From NCBI GenBank assembly GCA_018260285.1, contig JAGLBH010000103.1:1-6409 (forward strand): a stretch of DNA of 6,409 bases. The letters are read 5' to 3'. Each line of letters starts with the position of its first letter. Position 1 is the stretch's first letter. The DNA is from Arthrobacter sp. GTDB taxonomy: Bacteria > Actinomycetota > Actinomycetes > Actinomycetales > Micrococcaceae. Below, in pieces: positions 1 to 6,409 of the stretch. The notes beneath the pieces were generated by a model. That model was not told the origin of the DNA. It worked only from the letters and a program-made list of their open reading frames with translations, and did no database searches. The position numbers were made by a program, and so were the translations under genes.

Positions 1-1
1 C

Positions 2-2330
<2,329 letters not shown>

Positions 2331-2340
2331 CCGGATCATT

Positions 2341-2355
2341 AGGAAAATTTTTCCT
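2341..2355. repeat. Perfect 7-bp AT-rich inverted repeat upstream of rloA
   Basis: AGGAAAA (2341-2347) and TTTTCCT (2349-2355) are exact reverse complements around one central T. The site begins 10 bp after the ligA stop, in a stretch where 2341-2400 has 24 G/C of 60 by hand count. The one-base centre and A/T-rich arms make a stable RNA hairpin unlikely, and no U-tract follows, so it fits a protein-binding dyad or an A/T-rich upstream promoter element better than a terminator. No binding protein can be named. Confidence 0.5.
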
Positions 2356-2375
2356 GTATGCGGGATTGAATTGGA

Positions 2376-2381
2376 TATCAT
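2376..2381 (+). promoter_or_regulatory. -10-like hexamer TATCAT for the rloA-rloB cassette
   Basis: TATCAT matches TATAAT at five of six positions and ends 6 nt before the rloA ATG at 2388. This predicts a transcript starting at or next to the start codon. The only purine-rich stretch upstream, GAGG at 2382-2385, is only 2 nt from the ATG, too close for normal Shine-Dalgarno pairing. No clear -35 is visible; the nearest candidate, TTCCTG at 2351-2356, has a 19-bp spacer and poor match. The assignment rests on motif and spacing. Confidence 0.45.
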
Positions 2382-2390
2382 GAGGTCATG
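2379..2390. repeat. Operator-like dyad over the rloA -10/start codon
   Basis: CATGA-GG-TCATG forms a 5-bp inverted repeat with a 2-bp centre. It runs from inside the -10-like hexamer through the rloA start codon. Related half-sites lie nearby: GGATCAT at 2333-2339, GGATATCAT at 2373-2381 and, inverted, ATGATCC at 2388-2394. A protein bound here would block the inferred promoter, so the dyad is a plausible operator. Neither cassette protein carries a recognisable DNA-binding repressor domain, and chance occurrence is possible. Confidence 0.3.
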
Positions 2391-3710
2391 ATCCTCGAGT
2401 TCTCTGTCTCCAACTACCGCAGCATCAGGCAGGAGGCTCTGCTCTCGCTGGTCAGACCCTCCATGAAGACCGTGCTGCCCAGGGACGGGCAGAGCTGGCA
2501 GGCCTGTACCCAGAGGGTCCTCGGGCTGTTCGGGCCGAACGCGGCGGGGAAGTCCAATCTTCTCAGGGCGCTGGACGACCTCAGCAGAGCTGTGCGCTCC
2601 CCGGGAGCGCTGCTGTTCCGGCCCCACAGCGATGTCCGCAGCACCGACTGCAAGACCTCGTATCGGGTGGTCTACGTCGCAGGCGAGATCCGCTACGAGT
2701 ACGAGGTGGACGCCGTCTCCTGGGGCATCGCCCGCGAGGAGCTCTACGGCTACCCCAAGGGGGCGCGGCGTCTGCTGTACTCGCGCAGACAGGACGACCT
2801 GGAGCTGGCCCCGGTCTACAAGTTCGGCTCCAGCTTCGGCGGGCCCAATGCAGAGATCCAGAAGCTCACCCGTGTGCGCATGCTCTTCCTCTCAGTGGCT
2901 CAGCAGTACGGACACCCTGTGCTCAGGGAGGCCGCCGCTCCCGTGACTGCAGGCCGGTCTCTGCGCTTCCTGCGTCATGATGAGGACACCCGGAACTCGA
3001 CGATTCAATGGATCACTCGCAATATGGCCGAGGGGACAGAGCAGTGGACTCAGCTGGCGAACGTGGTTGTCTCCATGGCGGACCTGGGGATCACGCGAGT
3101 CGAGGTCGAGGAGCGGGAGATCGCGCCGGAGATCCTGGAGAGAGTCAAACAGCTCAGGGCGTTCCTCGGCCAGCAGGATGAGTCGGGCTCTCATGACCAA
3201 ACCCAGGAGCTCTCTGAGGAGGAGCTGAACCAGTTCCGTCGATCCCTCCGTTTCGTCCATTGCGGGGCGGACGGTCACGAGTTCGAGCTTCCGCTCGCGG
3301 CCCAGAGCGACGGGACGATCAACTGGCTCCATATCGGCGTCCGGGCAGTCGAGGCGCTTCGGGCGGGGCATGTGCTCCTTCTCGACGAACTCGACGCAAG
3401 CCTTCACCCCGTCCTCGTGAAAGCCCTCGTTGAGGCGTTCAAGGACCCGCACCTCAACGTGTCGGGGGCCCAGCTCATCTTCACCTCGCACGATGTCTCG
3501 CTCTTGGGAAACTCACCGACCCGGCTCCTGGAGCCGGCGGAGGTGTATTTCGTCGAGAAGTCTCGAGAAGGGGCAAGTGATGTCTTCTGTCTCGACGAGT
3601 TCGACACCCGTGCGGGCAACAACGAGGAGAAGCGCTACCTCGCTGGCCGTTTCGGTGCCCTTCCCGAGGTCGACAGCACGGTGCTCTACCCCTGCATCCG
3701 AGGAGAGTGA
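2388..3710 (+). CDS. rloA: RloA/AbiLi-type AAA (ABC-like) ATPase, first gene of an anti-phage cassette
   Basis: This 440-residue protein starts with MILEFSVSNYRSI, the typical opening of the SMC/ABC-like AAA ATPases in RloA, AbiLi and OLD-type defence systems. It has a P-loop GPNAAGKS at 49-56, a degenerate signature with SDGT at 307-310, a Walker B and D-loop LLLDELDASLHP at about 330-341 (Asp333, Glu334) and the switch histidine in FTSHD (His368). The family-typical C-terminal YLAGRFGALP lies at 418-426. Residues 60-300 form the insert between P-loop and signature and probably confer specificity. No signal peptide or membrane segment is seen, so it should be cytosolic. By analogy with AbiL and PARIS, it probably senses infection and controls the TOPRIM partner encoded one base downstream. 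That role is inferred. The start was chosen because a TGA lies in frame at 2367 and the N-terminus matches the family. Base composition is lower than in ligA (3001-3060 has 34 G/C of 60, against 44 of 60 at 601-660). Confidence 0.88.
   Translation: MILEFSVSNYRSIRQEALLSLVRPSMKTVLPRDGQSWQACTQRVLGLFGPNAAGKSNLLRALDDLSRAVRSPGALLFRPHSDVRSTDCKTSYRVVYVAGEIRYEYEVDAVSWGIAREELYGYPKGARRLLYSRRQDDLELAPVYKFGSSFGGPNAEIQKLTRVRMLFLSVAQQYGHPVLREAAAPVTAGRSLRFLRHDEDTRNSTIQWITRNMAEGTEQWTQLANVVVSMADLGITRVEVEEREIAPEILERVKQLRAFLGQQDESGSHDQTQELSEEELNQFRRSLRFVHCGADGHEFELPLAAQSDGTINWLHIGVRAVEALRAGHVLLLDELDASLHPVLVKALVEAFKDPHLNVSGAQLIFTSHDVSLLGNSPTRLLEPAEVYFVEKSREGASDVFCLDEFDTRAGNNEEKRYLAGRFGALPEVDSTVLYPCIRGE
3701..3706 (+). 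promoter_or_regulatory. Shine-Dalgarno AGGAGA fixing the GTG start of rloB
   Basis: AGGAGA sits inside the last codons of rloA, 5 nt before GTG 3712. It is the best ribosome binding site around the cassette and decides the rloB start. The in-frame ORF extends far upstream, but that part overlaps rloA and does not look like protein of this family. Confidence 0.75.
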
Positions 3711-3711
3711 G

Positions 3712-4335
3712 GTGGGCCGTCAGAGAGGCAGAGCGCGGCAGACGCGGCAGACGAAGACCACGGTGCTTGTCGTGACGAATGGGGAGAAGACGGAGAGGCA
3801 GTATCTGAACGGGTTGAAGAACAGGGCGCATGAGGTTCCGAACCGGGACTTCACTGTTCAGGTCAAATGCATCCCGGGGGAGCCGGTCGAGGTTCTGCGA
3901 AAACTCCAGAGTTGTCACAGCGACGTGGAAGACTATGACGAGGTCTGGCTGGTGTTCGACGTCGACGACAAGCCGCACGAGGGCTTTCTCCGCGAGTTCG
4001 CCCGGGCACATCGGGGAAAGAAGAAGGGTCTGTTCAGGCCTGTCTTCTCGAACCCGTGTTTCGAGGTCTGGCTAGCTGCGCATTACGGCCCGCTCAAGCG
4101 CTATCAGAACAGGGGAGAGGCCCAGCGGCATTTCGGCGAACTGACGGGAAGATCCGCCAGTGCCAAGGAATTGCCTCAGGACTTTCCCTGGGAGCGTCTC
4201 GGCGAGGCGTGCACGGCCGCATCGTCTCCTCCGTGTTCAGAAGGGTCGATCGGGGAGCTCGGGAGCGCCCCGTCAACAGCGATGCCGGTTCTCGTTCAGA
4301 GGCTGCGTCTCGCAGGGGAGAGCGGCGCGGACTAG
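3712..4335 (+). CDS. rloB: RloB/AbiLii-type TOPRIM-fold protein, putative effector of the cassette
   Basis: Starting at GTG 3712, this gives 207 residues. The N-terminus is basic (GRQRGRARQTRQTK). It is followed by VLVVTNGEKTERQY (18-31), YDEVWLVFDVDD (75-86), a Lys-rich stretch, FSNPCFEVWLAAHY (112-125) and, near the C-terminus, APSTAMPVLVQRL. This is the conserved motif order of RloB/AbiLii proteins, whose core is read as a TOPRIM-like metal-binding fold. The DxD pair is Asp83/Asp85, and Glu25 and Glu28 lie in the first motif. Asn23 occupies a place where I recall many relatives having Glu (TEGEKTE). TOPRIM partners of AAA ATPases in OLD, PARIS and AbiL are nucleases or toxins, so an effector nuclease acting on DNA or RNA is the likely role. 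That is inferred. Translation is coupled to rloA: the stop and start are 1 nt apart and the ribosome binding site lies inside rloA. Length and C-terminus look complete, with no sign of decay. Confidence 0.85.
   Translation: MGRQRGRARQTRQTKTTVLVVTNGEKTERQYLNGLKNRAHEVPNRDFTVQVKCIPGEPVEVLRKLQSCHSDVEDYDEVWLVFDVDDKPHEGFLREFARAHRGKKKGLFRPVFSNPCFEVWLAAHYGPLKRYQNRGEAQRHFGELTGRSASAKELPQDFPWERLGEACTAASSPPCSEGSIGELGSAPSTAMPVLVQRLRLAGESGAD
3735..3753 (+). repeat. Tandem 9-bp duplication in the rloB N-terminus
   Basis: GCGGCAGAC occurs twice head to tail (3735-3743 and 3744-3752), followed by a G that extends the period. In frame it encodes Arg-Gln-Thr twice (residues 9-14) in the basic N-terminal tail, before the first conserved strand. 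It keeps the frame, so it could expand or contract by slippage without breaking the gene. Chance is also possible in such a short GC-rich stretch. Confidence 0.6.
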
Positions 4336-4338
4336 GCT
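4333..4338 (+). promoter_or_regulatory. -10-like TAGGCT at the end of rloB, for the downstream phosphatase gene
   Basis: TAGGCT overlaps the rloB stop codon (TAG 4333-4335) and fits the actinobacterial TAnnnT -10 pattern. It would start a transcript near 4345 with a leader of about 29 nt carrying the ribosome binding site GAAGGA at 4364-4369. The same hexamer precedes gatC at 5725-5730. No good -35 is visible 16-18 nt upstream, so support is weak. It would let the core gene be expressed independently of the cassette. Confidence 0.3.
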
Positions 4339-4373
4339 GGAGACTGAACCTGCCCCCCTTTCTGAAGGACGCT

Positions 4374-5705
4374 ATGACTTTCGATGCCCCTGCCCTCTCT
4401 GATCTTCTGGCCCTCGCCCGCCGAGCCGCCGAAGCGGGAGCCGCCGTTCTGGCGGAGCGGCCCCGGGGCCTCGTGACTGCGGCCGTCCTCGGCGCGCAGA
4501 CCAAGTCCTCGGTCTCTGACTTCGTCACCGACTTCGACCGGCGGGCCGAGGACGCCGTGCGCGCCGTCATCACCGAGGCTCGTCCGCAGGACGAGATCCT
4601 GGGGGAGGAGTACGGCTCCACCCAGCCGGAGAGCCCGAGCGGCTACCGCTGGAGCGTCGACCCGCTGGACGGCACGACCAACTTCGTCCGGGGCATCCAC
4701 TACTACGCCACGAGCGTGGCCGTCATGGGCCCCGAGGGCGACTGGCTCGCGGCCGCAGTGGCCGCCCCCGCGCTCGGGACCACATGGTGGGCCTCCCAGC
4801 GCCACGGAGCCTACCGCCAGGACGGGAGCGGCCAGCCGGTGCAGCTCCACGGGCCGGACGAGGGCCGCGAGAGCCGCATCCTCGCGACGGGGTTCGGGTA
4901 CGACGCCGACCGCCGTCGCCGCCAGGTCAAGGAGTTCGCCCGCCTGGCCCCTGACTTCAGCGACCTCCGCCGGATCGGCGCCGCCTCGCTGGACCTCTGC
5001 ATGGTCGCTGACGGGACACTCGACGCCTACTCCGAGCGGGGCCTGCAGGAGTGGGACTGGGCGGCAGGCGCGCTCATCGCCGAAGAGGCCGGCGTCGTCG
5101 TCGAGCGCCCGGACCCGGACGCCCGGCAGGACGGCCCCTACCGGTCGCTTCCCCGCGTCACCGCAGGTCTGAAGCGACCCACCTCCCCGGACGAGGGTGT
5201 CACCGTGCGTCGCATCGAGCCGCGGGATTACGACGCCGTCGCCGACATCTCGGTCCGCAGCTACATCGACGCGGGGCACTTCGACGACCCCGACCACGAG
5301 TACATGCGCAAGATCGCGGACACGAAGTCCCGCGCGGAGAGCGCCACGGTGCTCGTCGCGGAGCGTGCCGGGAAGGTCATCGGCTCGGTGACCATCGCGC
5401 GCCACGGGGAGCCGTGGGCGGACATCGCCCAGCCGGGGGAGCTGGAGTTCAGGCTCCTCGTCGTGGACCCGAACGTGCAGCGCTCCGGCGCCGGCAAGGC
5501 CCTCCTCCAGGCCGTCATCGACGAGGCCGAGGTGGACCCGAGCATCCGCCAGGTGGTCCTCACCACCGGCAAGGACTGGCGCGCCGCCCGCGGCATGTAC
5601 CAGGCGATGGGGTTCCAGGGGCAGCCGCTGCGCGACTGGTTCGTGCCGGACACGGACATCCGCCTCCTCGTGTACGCGCTCCAGGTGCGCCCCTCGTCCG
5701 ACTGA
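4374..5705 (+). CDS. Fusion of an inositol-monophosphatase-family domain and a GNAT N-acetyltransferase domain
   Basis: From ATG 4374 (GAAGGA at 4364-4369, 4 nt upstream) the product is 443 residues. Residues 1 to about 263 are a Mg2+-dependent phosphatase of the inositol monophosphatase superfamily. They contain GEE at 77-79, WSVDPLDGTTNF at 93-104 (metal ligands Asp96 and Asp99) and EWDWAAG at 226-232 (metal ligand Asp228). The substrate may be an inositol phosphate, histidinol phosphate or 3'-phosphoadenosine phosphate; motifs alone do not decide. Residues from about 275 to 443 are a GNAT fold: EFRLLVVDPNVQRSGAGKAL carries the acetyl-CoA pyrophosphate loop (QRSGAG, 369-374), and YQAMGF at 409-414 is the usual late motif. 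The acetyl acceptor is unknown. The junction (about 264-276, GLKRPTSPDEG) is short, and the last strand and helix of a usual phosphatase domain seem reduced. The frame is also open upstream to 4056, but that part overlaps rloB and has a low-complexity Arg/Ser-rich composition unlike a real domain. The protein appears cytosolic. Confidence 0.88.
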   Translation: MTFDAPALSDLLALARRAAEAGAAVLAERPRGLVTAAVLGAQTKSSVSDFVTDFDRRAEDAVRAVITEARPQDEILGEEYGSTQPESPSGYRWSVDPLDGTTNFVRGIHYYATSVAVMGPEGDWLAAAVAAPALGTTWWASQRHGAYRQDGSGQPVQLHGPDEGRESRILATGFGYDADRRRRQVKEFARLAPDFSDLRRIGAASLDLCMVADGTLDAYSERGLQEWDWAAGALIAEEAGVVVERPDPDARQDGPYRSLPRVTAGLKRPTSPDEGVTVRRIEPRDYDAVADISVRSYIDAGHFDDPDHEYMRKIADTKSRAESATVLVAERAGKVIGSVTIARHGEPWADIAQPGELEFRLLVVDPNVQRSGAGKALLQAVIDEAEVDPSIRQVVLTTGKDWRAARGMYQAMGFQGQPLRDWFVPDTDIRLLVYALQVRPSSD

Positions 5706-5724
5706 GGCGAAGCGCTCCACCGCA

Positions 5725-5730
5725 TAGGCT
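5725..5730 (+). promoter_or_regulatory. -10-like TAGGCT upstream of gatC
   Basis: TAGGCT lies 19 bp after the stop of the fusion gene in a 72-bp gap and fits the TAnnnT pattern. A weak -35-like CTGAGG at 5702-5707 is 17 bp upstream. The predicted transcript would start near 5737 with a leader of about 41 nt before gatC. The spacing is good but the -35 match is poor. It would separate expression of the gat operon from the upstream gene. Confidence 0.4.
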
Positions 5731-5777
5731 TAGACACAGATGAAGTGTCCTCACCACCGAAGGATAGGCAGAAGCAC

Positions 5778-6074
5778 ATGAGCGCATTGAGCGTTGAAGA
5801 GGTGGCCCACCTGGCCGACCTCGCCCGGATTGAGATGACCCAGGACGAGCTGCAGCAGATGAGCGGGGAGATCGGCGTCATCATCGACTCGATCAAGAGC
5901 ATCAGCGACGCAGCCGGTCCCGAGGTCCCCAAGACCACCCACCCCCTCCCGCTGCGCAACGTCATGCGCGAAGACGTCGTGGGCGTGACCCTGACGAACG
6001 AAGAAGCCCTCTCCGGGGCTCCGGACAGCTTTGAAGGCCGTTTCAAAGTCCCCGCAATCCTCGACGGCGAATAA
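5778..6074 (+). CDS. gatC: Asp-tRNA(Asn)/Glu-tRNA(Gln) amidotransferase subunit C
   Basis: GatC is the small subunit that wraps around GatA and stabilises the GatCAB complex, which amidates mischarged Glu-tRNA(Gln) (and Asp-tRNA(Asn)) in the cytosol. The 98-residue product shows the family pattern: the N-terminal helix [17 protein letters not shown] (4-20), the central helix ending near residue 45, the [16 protein letters not shown] segment (53-68) and the C-terminal GRFKVPAIL (87-95). Length is normal. ATG 5778 was chosen because the product begins MSALS like its relatives; an in-frame GTG at 5745 would add 11 atypical residues. The ribosome binding site is poor: GAAGGA at 5759-5764 is 13 nt away and AGAAG at 5770-5774 is only 3 nt away. 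gatA follows after 8 nt. Confidence 0.96.
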   Translation: MSALSVEEVAHLADLARIEMTQDELQQMSGEIGVIIDSIKSISDAAGPEVPKTTHPLPLRNVMREDVVGVTLTNEEALSGAPDSFEGRFKVPAILDGE

Positions 6075-6078
6075 GGAG
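6073..6078 (+). promoter_or_regulatory. Ribosome binding site of gatA
   Basis: AAGGAG overlaps the gatC stop codon TAA (6072-6074) and precedes the gatA ATG at 6083 by 4 nt. The overlap of stop and ribosome binding site is consistent with translational coupling of gatC and gatA. Confidence 0.7.
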
Positions 6079-6082
6079 CATC

Positions 6083-6409
6083 ATGAGCCTCATCACCCTC
6101 TCCGCCGCACAGATGGCGGACAAGCTCGCATCAGGCGAGATCACGAGCCGCGAGCTCGTCCAGGCCCACCTCGACCGCATCGCGGCCGTTGAGCCCAAGG
6201 TCCACGCGTTCCTCCACGTCAACGCGGAGGAGGCGCTCGCGGTGGCCGACGAGGTCGACGCCGCCCGTGCCGCCGGCGAGACGCTCCACCCGCTCGCGGG
6301 CGTGCCGATCGCGATCAAGGACCTCATCGTCACGAAGGGCCAGCCCACCACGGCCGCCTCGAAGATGCTCGAAGGCTGGGTCTCCCCGTACGACGCCACC
6401 GTCATCGAG
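6083..6409 (+). CDS. gatA: Asp-tRNA(Asn)/Glu-tRNA(Gln) amidotransferase subunit A, N-terminal part
   Basis: GatA is the amidase-signature subunit that hydrolyses glutamine and supplies ammonia to GatB for conversion of Glu-tRNA(Gln) to Gln-tRNA(Gln). The window holds the first 109 residues, and the frame stays open to the last base. The visible part begins [20 protein letters not shown] with the usual N-terminal helices. It reaches [12 protein letters not shown], where Lys79 is the catalytic lysine of the Ser-cisSer-Lys triad, and continues into [10 protein letters not shown]. The two catalytic serines lie beyond the window. The gene is 8 nt downstream of gatC in the standard gatCAB order and is certainly co-transcribed with it; gatB is expected next. 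Confidence 0.95.
   Translation, partial: MSLITLSAAQMADKLASGEITSRELVQAHLDRIAAVEPKVHAFLHVNAEEALAVADEVDAARAAGETLHPLAGVPIAIKDLIVTKGQPTTAASKMLEGWVSPYDATVIE

Noticed and set aside
2341..2355. The inverted repeat as a rho-independent terminator for ligA
   Set aside because: The arms are A/T-rich, the usable stem is about 5 bp and no U-run follows; it is better read as a DNA dyad or promoter element.
2380..2391. Tiny leader ORF (Met-Arg-Ser-stop) overlapping the rloA start as ATGA
   Set aside because: It has no ribosome binding site and would lie upstream of, or across, the inferred transcript start. A three-codon ORF is expected by chance.
3430..3711. Upstream extension of the rloB frame into rloA
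   Set aside because: The extension translates to a Ser/Arg/Thr-rich sequence overlapping the conserved Walker B region of rloA. GTG 3712 with AGGAGA 5 nt upstream gives the family-typical protein.
4056..4373. N-terminal extension of the phosphatase-acetyltransferase frame by 106 residues
   Set aside because: It lies entirely within rloB plus the short gap, is Arg/Ser-rich without domain features, and ATG 4374 has a ribosome binding site and a family-like N-terminus.
4332..5720. 462-codon open frame on the minus strand opposite the phosphatase-acetyltransferase gene
   Set aside because: It is a shadow produced by the high-GC third-position bias of the + strand gene. The translation is rich in Val, Gly, Arg and Asp with no recognisable motif, while the + strand has clear domains.
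5745..5777. GTG at 5745 as the gatC start
   Set aside because: It would add MSSPPKDRQKH, absent from typical GatC proteins, and has no ribosome binding site. ATG 5778 gives the normal 98-residue length.
5706..5777. Terminator or small RNA in the gap before gatC
   Set aside because: Only a short AGCGCT palindrome is present; no GC-rich stem with a U-tract and no other structure is apparent beyond the promoter-like hexamer.

Overview
The window is high-GC DNA from an actinobacterium. The gene order (NAD+-dependent DNA ligase, then an inositol-monophosphatase-family gene, an acetyltransferase and gatC-gatA), the actinobacterial style of LigA and the GC-biased third codon positions suggest the Actinomycetaceae (Actinomyces/Schaalia-like). 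That placement is an inference from family resemblance only.

Layout, all genes on the + strand: a possible 16-residue tail of an upstream gene (2-52); ligA (66-2330); a 57-bp AT-rich gap with a promoter-like site and two dyads (2331-2387); a two-gene cassette, rloA/abiLi (AAA ATPase, 2388-3710) and rloB/abiLii (TOPRIM-type protein, 3712-4335); a single gene encoding an inositol-monophosphatase-family domain fused to a GNAT acetyltransferase domain (4374-5705); a 72-bp gap with a probable promoter; gatC (5778-6074); and the start of gatA (6083 to the window end).

The outer genes are core metabolism: DNA joining in replication and repair, and the GatCAB amidotransferase that completes Gln-tRNA(Gln)/Asn-tRNA(Asn) synthesis. 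The RloA-RloB pair does not belong to that set. It resembles the abortive-infection/anti-phage pair AbiL (AbiLi + AbiLii) and the R-M-linked rloA/rloB genes. It sits alone, with no restriction-modification genes, integrase or transposase in view, between two chromosomal genes. Its hand-counted base composition is lower than that of ligA, and it has its own AT-rich promoter region. It looks like a compact, horizontally acquired defence cassette in a housekeeping neighbourhood, and it is the most interesting object here.

Second in interest is the phosphatase-acetyltransferase fusion. Both halves keep their catalytic or cofactor motifs, the phosphatase C-terminus looks shortened at the junction, and a possible internal GTG start could release the acetyltransferase half alone. 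Several start regions (ligA, rloA) have a -10-like hexamer 6-7 nt before the start codon and no good Shine-Dalgarno sequence, which suggests leaderless mRNAs. No rRNA, tRNA, CRISPR array, insertion sequence or integrase was found.
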